Counted from the first letter of the stretch, positions 9,991 to 18,625 are shown. The stretch is DNA of 64,000 bases from Oligoflexia bacterium (GCA_014378465.1 JACMNQ010000057.1:62001-126000), one strand, 5' to 3'. A program made the numbers and translations. Notes: generated by a model from the letters alone, not told the origin.

Positions 9991-10115
9991 CTTCCCTCCG
10001 CCAGCATTACCTGGTTCAGGTGAAAGGGTTCGTCTCGCCACTCAGCCGCCCGGGCACAGGGTCCCGGTCGCAAAGTGCGAAAACATCTCAGCCGGATCCA
10101 CCAGCTCCCCTGGAT
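9991..10115 (-). promoter_or_regulatory. TPP riboswitch (THI element)
   Basis: Read on the reverse strand, the segment has the TPP aptamer landmarks in order: GGGGAGCTGG, then CCGGCTGAGA, a variable stem, and ACCCTTTCACCTGAACCAGG followed by TAATGCTGGCGGAGGGAAG. The CTGAGA core is at 10086-10091 and the GGAGGGAAG end at 9991-9999. The GGAGG at the 3' end is also the ribosome site of thiB, seven bases from its ATG, so ligand binding would most simply block translation. The outer P1 helix is weak by eye, and I see no separate terminator. Confidence 0.95.
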
Positions 10116-10128
10116 TGGACTGCTCCGC

Positions 10129-10536
10129 CTATCCTAGATCAGGATTTTCAGAATGGGTATCAGCTTCGACAACAGTCACTTCAGAACTCACGGGCGCGAG
10201 CTCGACTGCGGGATGAAGGTTGCCGACGGCGGGCTTCAGAAGTCGGACTTTGCTGGTCTTCTCCTCAGCATCGACTTCGAAGTTCCAGAGAATTTCACAA
10301 TTCTGGAGGTGCGTGGTCGTCTCCTCCTGATTGGACTTGATGTGCACGATGCCGTTTTCGTAAAGGGTCACTTCGGCGTTATCAATGTAAGTTCCCTCTT
10401 CTCCCGGATAGAAGAAAATCACTCGCATGGCTGGCCCAGCTCTCAAAATTCTCACGTCGCCTCCTGAGCGGGACCCGCGAGCGCGCGGGGTTTCACTTTT
10501 TGTTCCGGTCTTTCCGGGTCTTCGAGTGGTCGTCAT
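10129..10536 (-). CDS. Hypothetical protein (135 aa) upstream of the TPP riboswitch
   Basis: A 135-aa product with a basic, low-complexity N-terminus (residues 1-30, rich in Arg, Thr and Gly) and then a compact beta-rich part around MRVIFFYPGEEGTYIDNAEV and ENGIVHIKSNQEETTTHLQN. The latter resembles a short domain that handles a strand-turn-strand fold, but I recognise no family. The start has a good ribosome site (GAGGGGACC, six bases before the ATG). The stop lies 14 bases before the riboswitch core on the same strand, so unless a terminator is hidden there, transcription of this gene runs into the thiamine operon. It diverges from nadA. Confidence 0.72.
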   Translation of the reverse strand: MTTTRRPGKTGTKSETPRARGSRSGGDVRILRAGPAMRVIFFYPGEEGTYIDNAEVTLYENGIVHIKSNQEETTTHLQNCEILWNFEVDAEEKTSKVRLLKPAVGNLHPAVELAPVSSEVTVVEADTHSENPDLG

Positions 10537-10663
10537 GGTCAGGTCCCCTCAAAAATGATCTAAATGATGAGATTCTTTGAGAAAATAATAAACCACGACG
10601 CATCGCTTAAGCAAGGAGGATGGGCATTGCCCCGCCTGTCGAAAAGCGTTAAAAACGAAGCCT

Positions 10664-11641
10664 ATGCTCCCCTCTGAACTTGCATCATCCCCATCCAGAC
10701 GAACCAGCACCCTCGCGCACCTCGATCTCGTCAGCGAAATCGGGCGGCTGAAAAAAGAAAAAAATGCAGTTATTCTCGCTCACTACTACCAGAACGAGGA
10801 GATTCAGGAGCTCGCTGATTTCATTGGCGACAGCCTGGAACTCGCGCGAGTCGCGCAGAAGTCCCAGGCGGATCTGATTCTCTTCGCCGGTGTTCACTTC
10901 ATGGCCGAAGGTGCAAAAATTCTCAATCCGTCGCGTAAAGTTCTGATGCCCGACCTGCGAGCCGGCTGCTCACTTTCTGATAGCTGCCCGCCTCTCGCCT
11001 TCGAACGATTTCGCGCAAAATATCCAGATCACTTCGTGGTGTCTTACATCAACTGCTCCGCGGCGATCAAAGCACAGAGTGATGTGATCTGCACCAGCTC
11101 AAACGCGGTCAAGATCGTGAACCGAATCCCGAAAGACCGAGGCATCATCTTCGCTCCGGATCGAAACCTCGGTGCTTACGTTGCCGAGCAGACCGGTCGC
11201 GACATGATCCTCTGGCAAGGCACGTGTATCGTGCATGAGACTTTTTCGGAGCGAAAACTGATTGATCTGAAAGTTCGCCATCCCGATGCGGAGATCATCG
11301 CTCATCCCGAATGCGAAGCGACTCTCCTGGCCAAAGCGGATTTCATCGGCAGCACGTCCGCGCTGCTGAAGTATGCGATGGAAAGCGCGAAAAAAACGTT
11401 CATCGTTGCAACCGAAGAAGGCATCCTGCATCAGATGCGAAAAAAAGCGCCGGGCAAGGAGTTCATCCCGGCGCCTCCCAATGCCAATTGCGCCTGCAAT
11501 GAATGTCCCTTCATGAAGCTCAACACTCTCGAAAAAGTCTATCTCGCCTTGCGTGACGAAACGCCCGAGATCCAGATACCTGAAGACTTGCGTCAAAAGG
11601 CGCTGCTTCCCCTCGAAAGAATGCTGGAGTGGTCTCTCTGA
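10664..11641 (+). CDS. nadA: Quinolinate synthase A
   Basis: The 325-aa enzyme condenses iminoaspartate with dihydroxyacetone phosphate to quinolinate in NAD synthesis, using a [4Fe-4S] cluster. It shows the family signatures [17 protein letters not shown] (37-53), [12 protein letters not shown] with the cluster ligand Cys102, WQGTCIVHE with Cys188, HPECEA (214-219) and the C-terminal [10 protein letters not shown], in which Cys281 (or 278) is the third ligand. The ribosome site before the ATG is weak. No nadB or nadC is adjacent, so this is an isolated NAD gene, transcribed divergently from the 135-aa hypothetical gene with 127 bases between. Confidence 0.97.
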   Translation: MLPSELASSPSRRTSTLAHLDLVSEIGRLKKEKNAVILAHYYQNEEIQELADFIGDSLELARVAQKSQADLILFAGVHFMAEGAKILNPSRKVLMPDLRAGCSLSDSCPPLAFERFRAKYPDHFVVSYINCSAAIKAQSDVICTSSNAVKIVNRIPKDRGIIFAPDRNLGAYVAEQTGRDMILWQGTCIVHETFSERKLIDLKVRHPDAEIIAHPECEATLLAKADFIGSTSALLKYAMESAKKTFIVATEEGILHQMRKKAPGKEFIPAPPNANCACNECPFMKLNTLEKVYLALRDETPEIQIPEDLRQKALLPLERMLEWSL

Positions 11642-11720
11642 ATCATTTAGGGTAAGTTCACTTCATCCGACGAGTGGCAGTCCGTTACCGCCACTATCAA
11701 AATTTTCAAAGGAGATCCCC

Positions 11721-11984
11721 ATGAGTGATCAGAACATGCAAGACGAACTGACCCGATTGCGCGCAGAGAACGCCGCACTGAAAAAGACTTCGGCCAAGGG
11801 CCTCTCCCTGAAAGTCAGTGAGAAAGGCGCGCTGTCCGTATACGGACTTGGGCGCTTTCCCGTCACTCTCTACAAAGAGCAGTGGAAGAAGCTTCTCGAA
11901 ATGGCTGACGACATCCGGGTGTTCATTGACGCCAACGATGCTCAGCTCAAGACGAAGGATGCCGCGGCCCCGAAAGAGTCCTGA
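11721..11984 (+). CDS. Small conserved-looking protein (87 aa)
   Basis: The start at 11721 is set by a strong ribosome site (AAAGGAG, six bases before the ATG); longer in-frame versions overlap nadA and are unlikely. Residues 5-22 form a short coiled coil (ELTRLRAENAALKK). After this comes a compact segment, LKVSEKGALSVYGLGRFPV followed by LYKEQWKKLLEMADDIRVF, which looks like a small folded domain and which I have the impression of having met in unrelated organisms, without a firm family name. The C-terminus is a charged tail. It is probably cytosolic. It lies 79 bases after nadA on the same strand. Confidence 0.75.
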   Translation: MSDQNMQDELTRLRAENAALKKTSAKGLSLKVSEKGALSVYGLGRFPVTLYKEQWKKLLEMADDIRVFIDANDAQLKTKDAAAPKES

Positions 11985-12259
11985 TTCAGGACCGGGGGCG
12001 CATTCCGTTGAGTCGGACGGACTCCCACACATGCGATGAGCTGCGAATCGCGAGACTCGCGTGAGCGCGCGTGGAAATTTGCAAGGTTGGGTAGTCATCG
12101 GGTCAGCAGCACGGGGTCTCTCCGGTACTTTGAAGTCCGAGTGAAGTACCGCTCATCAATACAAAAATTTATTCTCCGCGCCTGGAGCGAATGACTCGCT
12201 CAGACGAGCGGCATGTGGAATGCCGGTTGCAATCCAAGCGGGCAAGGAGATCATTTTTT
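11985..12259. other. Intergenic region with an inverted repeat
   Basis: No gene is supported. An inverted repeat GGTACTT (12124-12130) and AAGTACC (12144-12150) could form a 7-bp stem in the leader of the following Ser-rich gene. No T-run follows, so it is not a classical terminator. Confidence 0.35.
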
Positions 12260-12742
12260 ATGGCAAACAATCCAACTCAAAAGAGTTCCATGGACACTAG
12301 CAACTCGTCTAACATCGGCAGCTCAACTTCAATGAAGAATTCCTCTTCACACCTGAGCTCCGCATCAAACCCATCTTCAAGCTCTTCATTGAATACTTCT
12401 TCCGGCAGCACTTCCAAGAGCTCCAGTTCGAAGGAATTGAGTGGCGATTCCCTGAATGACAATCTCAAAGACACTCTTTCCACTGACAATCTGTCATTGA
12501 ACAGCGTCAAGGAGAATGTTTCGAACATCAGTTCAGATTTCCGCAGCCGTGCTTCCACGATCGCTTCAGACGTCAGCGAACGTGCCAGCGGCTACTACGA
12601 AGATGCCTCTGAGTGGATTTCTGAAAACCGCTCGACCCTTTACACGGTAGCAGGCGTGCTGGCTTTCACCGGTCTCGCGTTTTTCGCTTTCACGAAGAGA
12701 GATTCCATCAGTGAGTCTTTCCGAAATCGCAAAGCGAGCTGA
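12260..12742 (+). CDS. Serine-rich protein with a C-terminal membrane anchor (160 aa)
   Basis: The start at 12260 has an AAGGAGA site nine bases upstream; an upstream frame from 12191 lacks one. About the first 85 residues are low-complexity, dominated by Ser, Asn and Thr. Residues 88-128 form an amphipathic helix (repeated small and charged residues around ASTIASDVSERASGYYED), followed by one membrane segment near the C-terminus (TVAGVLAFTGLAFFAFTKR) and a short charged tail. The helix-plus-tail-anchor layout resembles ElaB/YqjD (DUF883) inner-membrane proteins that bind stationary ribosomes, but the serine-rich head does not belong to that family, so the link is only an analogy. A strong terminator follows at 12900. 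Confidence 0.72.
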   Translation: MANNPTQKSSMDTSNSSNIGSSTSMKNSSSHLSSASNPSSSSSLNTSSGSTSKSSSSKELSGDSLNDNLKDTLSTDNLSLNSVKENVSNISSDFRSRASTIASDVSERASGYYEDASEWISENRSTLYTVAGVLAFTGLAFFAFTKRDSISESFRNRKAS

Positions 12743-12899
12743 TGCATACCGCCGTGAAAGGCATGACCTGGTCACTCGGATTTACCGGACCCAGTCTGTA
12801 AACCTGGACAGCGCCAGAATTTGCGCTCACCTTACGACTTGATGAAAGCAGCGCATTGAAAACGCCCCTGCCTTCAGTGAGTTGGCCCTGGGTCACTTC

Positions 12900-12937
12900 A
12901 AAAGGCGTGAAGATCAATCTTCACGCCTTTTTTTTTT
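12900..12937 (+). terminator. Intrinsic terminator
   Basis: AAAAGGCGTGAAGA pairs with TCTTCACGCCTTTT around the loop TCAA and is followed by a run of T to 12937. It ends the Ser-rich gene transcript. The next gene starts only about 25 bases later, so that gene's promoter probably lies upstream of or within the hairpin. Confidence 0.92.
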
Positions 12938-12962
12938 CGCTCAGATGAGTGAGAATCATGCC

Positions 12963-13655
12963 ATGACGACGAAACTTCCGCTTTCACTCGCAGGAATCCA
13001 ACCTCAGGGACTGGTCCAGGACCAGACGATCGCGCAATACCATCTCGGATCGCAAAAGAATTTCGTCTACCTCATTCTCAATTGGCAGACTCACGAAGCG
13101 GCGATGATTGATCCGCAATTCGATATCGAAACTCCCCTTCAGGCACTTCAGGAAAATGGCTTCGAGCTCAGGTTCATTCTCCTCACGCATACCCATGGAG
13201 ATCACACTGCAGGAGTTCCGGGGCTGCTTCGAAAGTTTCCTGAACTTCCGGTGTACCTCCACTCCGAAGACGCTCATCGACTGCGCAGTTCAGAACCTCC
13301 TTTTCAGTTTCTTCACGAAGGACAGAACCTGAAGCTCGGTGACTTCGAAATTCAGCCGCTCCACACTCCGGGCCACAGCGCGGGCGCCTTGTCCTACTTT
13401 CTCAAGGCCGAGAGGCCCTACCTGTTCACGGGTGACACGATTTTCATTCGGGACTGCGGAAGGACGGACTTTCCCACAGGGGACAATCAGCAGATGTTTG
13501 ATTCAATTCAGAAGATCAAGAAGCTCCCTCTTGAGACGGTCTTTCTGCCGGGTCACTTTTACGCCCCTCAGTGCGCCACTACCCTTGAACTCGAACTGAA
13601 AGAGAGTCCGCCGTTCAAATGCCATACAGTTCAAGAACTTAGCACCCTGGCGTGA
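12963..13655 (+). CDS. Metallo-beta-lactamase-fold hydrolase, persulfide-dioxygenase-like
   Basis: The 230-aa product is a small MBL-fold metalloenzyme: THTHGDHTAGVP supplies the HxHxDH metal site, HTPGHSAGAL the next histidine, and LFTGDTIFIRDCGRTDF matches the signature of the ETHE1/Blh group, which oxidise glutathione persulfide, and differs from true glyoxalase II. PGH near the end supplies the last histidine. The start is uncertain: the ATG at 12945 (six codons earlier) is almost on top of the terminator, so I prefer 12963. No rhodanese or sulfide reductase gene is next to it, so the persulfide role rests on the motif alone. Confidence 0.86.
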   Translation: MTTKLPLSLAGIQPQGLVQDQTIAQYHLGSQKNFVYLILNWQTHEAAMIDPQFDIETPLQALQENGFELRFILLTHTHGDHTAGVPGLLRKFPELPVYLHSEDAHRLRSSEPPFQFLHEGQNLKLGDFEIQPLHTPGHSAGALSYFLKAERPYLFTGDTIFIRDCGRTDFPTGDNQQMFDSIQKIKKLPLETVFLPGHFYAPQCATTLELELKESPPFKCHTVQELSTLA

Positions 13656-13720
13656 CGTGCAAGGCCCTGATTTTAAAGCCCAGCTATTAAAATAACGCAT
13701 TGCATGATAACACCTCCACC

Positions 13721-14728
13721 ATGGCATCGTCCTTGATCTCAGAACCGCCTGTGCGCAGCCGCCTCCGCACCAGTCTCGCGCAGAGCCTGGCTTTTCACCT
13801 CGTTGCAGCAGTGGGCTTGGCTGCCTGGATATCGAGCTCTCCCGTCATCGTGCCGGCGCTGAAAGGCGGCTCACAAACCCTCTGGATTGATGTGGCTGGG
13901 ACCGGCGGGCCGGCGACTCCGTCAGCGGCCAGTTCTTCTGAAACCGCAGTTGAAACAAAGAACTTACCGACGCCGAGCTCACCTCCCGCCGCGTCCACTT
14001 CTGCACCGGAATCGCAGAAAGAACTAGCCGTCGCTGCGGTGACAGCCCCTGCGACAGCCCCCTTGAAGGCAGCCGAACCTCAGGCCGAAGTTCAGGAAAA
14101 TGATGAAGCGGCTTCCGAGCTCACCCTCACAAAAGCCGCTGCGGTCCGTGAAATTACTCCCGCTCCGGAATCTGGGGCACAGGAATCCATTCTTTCTGAA
14201 CCCGAAGAAGTGGCCCAATCAGCGCCTCGGGGAACTGAGGAACACGAAGAAGTCGCCTCACCGTCTGTCACCCGGCTTTTGCGAAGTCAGCCTCCCTCCA
14301 GTTCGCCACAAAACGCCACAGCCTCTGCCTCCCTTCAGAGCCCTCTCATTAACGCCACGGGAACGCGTCCCGGCGGTGCGCCGGGCACGGAACAGGCCGG
14401 GCAGGGTGGCTCCGCCAATGAAGTGAGCCTTCAGGGTTTTTACGTCCTTCGAATGAGGCAACGCATTGGTGCGGCACTCGAGTATCCGAAATCCCTTCAG
14501 GCCCAGGACATGAAAGGCATCGCCGAACTTCGCATTTCGCTGCTGAATTCAGGTCAGGTCAATCGCATCGAACTCCTCCAGAGCAGTGGAAAACCCGAGC
14601 TCGATCGACTCGCGGTGGCCGCCGTGCTTCGCGCGCAACCTTACGGTCCGCTTTCCAAAGGCTTTCAGGTGAGACTGCCCGTGAGTTTTCAGCTGCCTGA
14701 GAGAAAAGCCGCCGTCTTTCGTCGCTAG
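13721..14728 (+). CDS. TonB-family energy transducer-like protein
   Basis: The layout is that of TonB: a short cytosolic N-terminus with arginines, one membrane segment (about residues 20-40, SLAFHLVAAVGLAAW), a long Ala/Pro/Ser/Glu-rich periplasmic spacer to about residue 235, and a C-terminal domain of about 90 residues. That domain has the TonB pattern: a YPKSLQAQDMKGIAELRISL segment, then GQVNRIELLQSSGKPELDRLAV and a final strand with LPVSFQLP. The start at 13721 is the first ATG; a TTG at 13700 is possible, and neither has a clear ribosome site. No exbB or exbD is nearby, so a partner complex must be encoded elsewhere. Confidence 0.82.
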   Translation: MASSLISEPPVRSRLRTSLAQSLAFHLVAAVGLAAWISSSPVIVPALKGGSQTLWIDVAGTGGPATPSAASSSETAVETKNLPTPSSPPAASTSAPESQKELAVAAVTAPATAPLKAAEPQAEVQENDEAASELTLTKAAAVREITPAPESGAQESILSEPEEVAQSAPRGTEEHEEVASPSVTRLLRSQPPSSSPQNATASASLQSPLINATGTRPGGAPGTEQAGQGGSANEVSLQGFYVLRMRQRIGAALEYPKSLQAQDMKGIAELRISLLNSGQVNRIELLQSSGKPELDRLAVAAVLRAQPYGPLSKGFQVRLPVSFQLPERKAAVFRR

Positions 14729-14835
14729 GATCAAGGTTCAGAGTCCGTCCAGCGCCCTGAATCCCTCGGCAACTCCTGCCCATTCAGAAATGCCTCCCGC
14801 TTCCGAAGAGGGAGATGGGGCAAGGGGGCCTTACC

Positions 14836-15555
14836 ATGTCAGATCTGAAATTTTCCTACGTCGTGGCCGGAGTGATCACCTTGACTGCATCGCTCGTGCT
14901 GAACGGCTGCAAATTCGGAAACTACCAGGAGACTCAGTACGGTGGACTCGACGAACTCCACTACTACGACACGGCTCCGCAGAAACTCGACTTTCAGGCG
15001 ACGATTGCCTCGCAGGATAGAAAAGTTTCGGCACCCCCGAGTTTTCTGCCTCCCATTCTGCAAGCGATCATGACTGAACCGGTGGTGCTCTACCACTTCG
15101 CCAAGAGCGGTGCCGAGTACATCACGGAGAAGACCGGAACAGTGGGAGCGCGAGTGGCGATCCACCCCGAAACTTCCACTTTTGCCTGGAGCGAATCCGG
15201 AACCGCGCAGCTCATTGATACCTGCAAGTACACGCTGTCCGAATCGCGCGACGGCTCTTATGAAAACTACCTGAGCCCTGCGAAATCACCCGAAGGTTAC
15301 TCGGTGCTCGGACGCCTGAAAGTCGTTCACCACAAATCCTATGTCTGGACCGGAACAGGTTGCCCGGATGTCATGGTTCAATTTCATGCCTGCTACCTGA
15401 GCGTTGACAGCTGCTGGGGAGCGAACTCGGACGATAATCTGGCGCTGCAGAAAACCGTCCGAGGAATTTTCAATCCGTTCATCGCGGCAAGTGTCATGAG
15501 TGCCGAAGAGATCAAGACGACTCAGTCCCTTGCGTACACGGCAGACTTTGAATAG
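14836..15555 (+). CDS. Lipoprotein of unknown function (239 aa)
   Basis: I set the start at the ATG at 14836, preceded by AAGGGGG, and not at 14815. The signal peptide ends in a lipobox LVLNGC, so the mature protein begins at a lipid-modified cysteine (about residue 25). Asn and Gly, not Asp, are next to the cysteine, so no inner-membrane retention signal is visible. The mature part is about 215 residues with four to five cysteines (for example DTCKYTL, GTGCPDVM, HACYLSVDSCWG), which suggests disulfide bonds in the periplasm. I recognise no family. It is the third of three plus-strand genes and ends 36 bases before a convergent gene. Confidence 0.75.
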   Translation: MSDLKFSYVVAGVITLTASLVLNGCKFGNYQETQYGGLDELHYYDTAPQKLDFQATIASQDRKVSAPPSFLPPILQAIMTEPVVLYHFAKSGAEYITEKTGTVGARVAIHPETSTFAWSESGTAQLIDTCKYTLSESRDGSYENYLSPAKSPEGYSVLGRLKVVHHKSYVWTGTGCPDVMVQFHACYLSVDSCWGANSDDNLALQKTVRGIFNPFIAASVMSAEEIKTTQSLAYTADFE

Positions 15556-15591
15556 GGCAGACTTTGACGTGGCCGCCTTTGAAAAAGCGGA

Positions 15592-15987
15592 TCAGAGCGG
15601 GCTGCAGTAAGCTGTCGCCCACGCACTCACGAAAGGCGCGTTGTAAGGAGCCTGAACGTAAGCGTAACCCATCTGGCCCGGGTACATCGGCGCCATGTTA
15701 AAGTAAGCCTGCATCGGAAATCCGGTAGCCGTGGTTCCCTGAACCCAGCCGTTGCAAAGCAAAGGTCGAGCGTAATTGTTATAGACCTGAACCATCACCT
15801 GAAACGGGGTGACGAAAGTGTAAGCCTGAACGGGGAAGTAACCCTGCTGCAGGTACTGGGTTTCAAGATTTTCAAGCTGTGCGGGATTGAGTTCGACTGC
15901 AGTCGAAGTGGATCCGGTGGCAGCAAAGGCTGAAACGGAAAAGGACGCGGCAAGGCTCAAAGTGATGGCAAAAAGTCTCAATTTCAT
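15592..15987 (-). CDS. Small secreted protein (131 aa)
   Basis: The ATG at 15985-15987 is preceded by AAAAGGGG and gives a typical signal peptide (MKLRLFAITLSLAASFSVSA, cleaved near AFA); in-frame upstream ATGs at 16005 and 16056 would add non-signal residues. The mature protein is about 108 residues, rich in Tyr, Gln, Met, Pro and Ala, with segments such as QGYFPVQAYTF and AYVQAPYNAPF, so it may be a flexible or surface protein. It has two cysteines. No family is recognised. It converges with the lipoprotein gene. Confidence 0.72.
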   Translation of the reverse strand: MKLRLFAITLSLAASFSVSAFAATGSTSTAVELNPAQLENLETQYLQQGYFPVQAYTFVTPFQVMVQVYNNYARPLLCNGWVQGTTATGFPMQAYFNMAPMYPGQMGYAYVQAPYNAPFVSAWATAYCSPL

Positions 15988-16134
15988 GGGATCCCCTTTT
16001 TTCATGGTCTCGTCGTCTGGTTCACTTGGGTTTACCAATTTAAGCGAGATTGTCAATCAAGCCGCTCCGCTGCTCAAGCCCGAGCATCAGCGTTGAATCC
16101 TTGTCAAATGAAGGACTTGTGCTAGCTTTGGGAC

Positions 16135-16782
16135 ATGCGCAAATCCAACCTGATTGTCCTTGCTTCGACCAATGCTGATAAATACAGGGAATTCAAGTCT
16201 CTTTTATCGGCATACCCGGAGATCGAACTGGCCACTGCAGACGGATATGTGCGTAATCCGGGAAAGATCGGATTCGCTGAGCAGTATGACACGTACCTCG
16301 AAAACGCCGCCGCCAAAGCGCGCCTTGTCAATTTAGGCTCTCATTATCCATCCCTGGCAGATGACTCTGGACTCGAAATCGACGCCCTCGGTGGGAAGCC
16401 GGGAGTCCGCTCGCATCGGTACGCCAAAGTCCCCGGCTCTCCTTCACAAAATGATCAGGACCGTGCAAACATCGAAATGGTCTTGAGTGAACTGCGTGGC
16501 AAGGGAACTTCCGATCGTTCCGCGCGTTTTGTGACCACGCTCACTCTTGTCATCGAAGGCGTCATGGTCCATGCCACCGGCACCCTTGAAGGAAGCATCA
16601 TCGAAACACCTCGCGGAACCCAGGGTTTCGGTTACGACTCCATCTTCACTCCCAAGGGCTCAGACAAGACTCTGGCTGAAATGTCCGAAGCCGAGAAGAA
16701 TGCGATCTCCCACCGCGCCAAGGCCGTTCATGAACTCATGAACCAGGTCAAAGCTCGCGGCGTCGTGCTCGCGAAACCCTGA
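16135..16782 (+). CDS. rdgB: XTP/dITP diphosphohydrolase (Ham1/RdgB)
   Basis: The 215-aa enzyme hydrolyses non-canonical purine triphosphates (dITP, XTP) to monophosphates and so cleans the nucleotide pool. The family motifs are all present: the N-terminal LASTNADKYREF, the acidic motif LADDSGLEIDALGGKPGV near residue 77, TPRGTQGFGYDSIF near 160, and SEAEKNAISHRAKA near 183. The length is slightly above E. coli RdgB (197 aa). The ribosome site is weak (GGGAC directly before the ATG). It stands alone, transcribed away from the small secreted gene. Confidence 0.95.
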   Translation: MRKSNLIVLASTNADKYREFKSLLSAYPEIELATADGYVRNPGKIGFAEQYDTYLENAAAKARLVNLGSHYPSLADDSGLEIDALGGKPGVRSHRYAKVPGSPSQNDQDRANIEMVLSELRGKGTSDRSARFVTTLTLVIEGVMVHATGTLEGSIIETPRGTQGFGYDSIFTPKGSDKTLAEMSEAEKNAISHRAKAVHELMNQVKARGVVLAKP

Positions 16783-17079
16783 GCTCTCAAGACTCAATTC
16801 ACCCCTTGATTCACGGTCCAACTTGCGTTGGCCATTGTGGACTATCCCCTACACGACTCTTGATTGAGGGAGACCCGAACGACTGTCTGATCATGGACAG
16901 CAATTGCAGTTTAAACTCTAAAAGATGAAATAAACTGCGTTTTCAGGTTCTTGAATTCAGTGTCTTCATCCAAGCGCAGTGGAGACTCATGTTTCCGTTC
17001 GCGCTTTCCTCCGCCGGCACGCTTTCCGCAATTATCATCCACCTGGGAGAGTCAATTGACTTTGAGAGGAACAAATTCA
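16783..17079. other. Intergenic region, no gene seen
   Basis: No gene is supported. A small stem CCAAC-TTGC-GTTGG lies at 16819-16832. Toward the right end the sequence becomes AT-rich, consistent with the promoter of the gene whose remnant follows at 17080. Confidence 0.4.
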
Positions 17080-17324
17080 TGAGGCACACGATTTTAAAAA
17101 ATTCAGTTTTGAGCGTATTTGCGGCAGCGGCGTTTTTCGCGCGGGCTGAAGCTCCGATGGCTGGATCTTAAGTCCGGACTAACGGCAGTTTTTCAATTGC
17201 ACACTTCCCAGCGAAGGCTAACCCTTGAAAACCATCAGAAACAGCAGCTATGCGCACGGTGTACCCAAACATTATTGGGGGCGCTTGTACTCTTACAGTA
17301 AATTCGAAAGCGTATCGATGCTCG

Positions 17325-17352
17325 GTCGCGCGTCGCGCGTCGCGCGTCGCGC
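17325..17352 (+). repeat. Four tandem copies of the 7-bp unit GTCGCGC
   Basis: Four perfect head-to-tail copies occupy 28 bases inside the decayed exported-protein gene. Because seven is not a multiple of three, each gain or loss of a unit shifts the reading frame. Confidence 0.9.
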
Positions 17353-17657
17353 CTCCAGCGATGATCAGTCTTTTTCAGCAGGTCTCCAGATCAATTTGAA
17401 TCAGGACGAAAATCAGCGACCGGCAATTGATCTGGGAGTTCTCCTGACAAGAAGAATGCATCGAAAAGCGAACCGAGTTTTCAGGAAATCGTCGTCGGCA
17501 TCTATGAGCGTCAACGGAAGCATGCTTCAGGAGTGGACTTTGGCCGTCGCTTCGCAGGAAAGAATAGCCGGCAACCCCGAGGTTGAAATCAGTCTTTCCA
17601 CTTATAACTCTGCGTCTGAATCACAAGCGGAACTTTGTCACTCTTCAGCTCCTTGAG

Positions 17658-17683
17658 TCCTATTGCTGATTCCTATTGCTGAT
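17658..17683 (+). repeat. Tandem 13-bp duplication TCCTATTGCTGAT
   Basis: Two perfect adjacent copies, a typical slipped-strand duplication, at the end of the decayed gene region. It also shifts the frame. Confidence 0.9.
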
Positions 17684-17971
17684 TCCGGCAATAAGGCTTT
17701 TCTATCGCGCCGAAGCCGCGAGCTCTTCATTTACAGAGGCCGGGATATTTCCTCAAGGGTGTTTCAGACTGTGAGGCGCGAGTGGTTCGGGGTTACGGTT
17801 TGTCCAATCAAAACCCAAGGTCCAGTATCCACGGTTTACGTATTTTTTCCACGCGCTTGGCAATGAAATCGGCAGCTCTGAATTGCGATTCCCCCTGCTC
17901 AGGGGGTTTACGCGCGCCGCGTGTACTGAAAGTCGAGTGAACGGCTGCTGAGGGGAACGAATCTTCCTGCA

Positions 17972-18625
17972 TCACTGGAGAGTGCTTTTATCCAAAGTGT
18001 CCTTGAGAAAACTGATCCGCTCGAGAGAGGATTTCAGCTCGAGGACTTTCTGGAGAACGTCGGGTTCAAACATCACAAAAGTGTAAACAGCGAAACTGTA
18101 TTGAAGGTTGTTCAACGACTTCCACTTCGGACTTAGCAGGTAATCCTTCAGCGCAGGGACCTGAACCCCGGCAATCCTCAACAAAAACTGGTCCAGCTCC
18201 TCACGCAGCTTTTCAGCCCCGGGCTCGAAAGCGGCGTCGTCTTCGAATTCGCGACAGCGCACGACTTTGTAAGGGAGTTGCTGAAGTTCTTCGATGATTT
18301 CATATCGGCTGTCCATCGCGATTTCGACGACCATTCGACCGTCAGGAAGAGTTTCAAGAATTTCAGCGAATCCCGCGGAGAAGACGGGGTAAGTTTCATA
18401 AGTATCCTGATTCTGATTCAGCCGCTCTTCCTGGGTCGCCTCAGCCTGCGACTTTGCGCGAGACACCACCCGCTTGGTGTGAGCGACTCCGATGCGCCTT
18501 TTCATCGCCACAGAGTCTTTGATCATTTTCCGGTATCGGGGTTCGAAAACATGCAAAGGAACTGCAGTGAAAGGCAAAGAAACGCTTCCAGGGATGGGAA
18601 ACAATGAGATTTCGAGTTCTTTCAT
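17972..18625 (-). CDS. LON substrate-binding-domain protein
   Basis: The 217-aa product is a stand-alone version of the N-terminal substrate-binding domain of Lon protease (PF02190 type), without ATPase or protease parts. The pattern LFPIPGSVSLPFTAVPLHVFE (in two halves, residues 7-27) followed by RYRKMIKDSV and IGVAH is characteristic, as is the later GFAEILETLPDGRMVVEI. Such proteins are common in bacteria, but their role is not settled. The start at 18623-18625 is where family similarity begins; a frame from 18754 would add 43 unlike residues. The ribosome site is poor. Neighbours on both sides are decayed. Confidence 0.85.
   Translation of the reverse strand: MKELEISLFPIPGSVSLPFTAVPLHVFEPRYRKMIKDSVAMKRRIGVAHTKRVVSRAKSQAEATQEERLNQNQDTYETYPVFSAGFAEILETLPDGRMVVEIAMDSRYEIIEELQQLPYKVVRCREFEDDAAFEPGAEKLREELDQFLLRIAGVQVPALKDYLLSPKWKSLNNLQYSFAVYTFVMFEPDVLQKVLELKSSLERISFLKDTLDKSTLQ

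Larger units (their letters stand above)
17080..17866 (+). pseudogene. Decayed gene for an exported protein
   Basis: An ATG at 17080 with a good ribosome site (GAGAGG, nine bases upstream) opens a convincing signal peptide (NSVLSVFAAAAFFARA), but a stop follows after 30 codons. Downstream, stretches that look coding continue in shifting frames: 17225-17656, and again to 17866. A 7-bp tandem repeat at 17325 and a 13-bp duplication at 17658 both break the frame. I read this as one former gene of about 250 residues for a secreted protein that is now broken by several frameshifts. No family is recognisable, and a set of small unrelated ORFs is possible. Confidence 0.42.

Noticed and set aside
12708-12917. 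Minus-strand open frame of 69 codons over the terminator
   Set aside because: It begins inside the terminator hairpin and has no ribosome site; the terminator at 12900-12937 explains the sequence better.
17325-17352. Tandem 7-bp copies considered as a CRISPR-like or integron array
   Set aside because: The units are adjacent without spacers and far too short for a CRISPR repeat.
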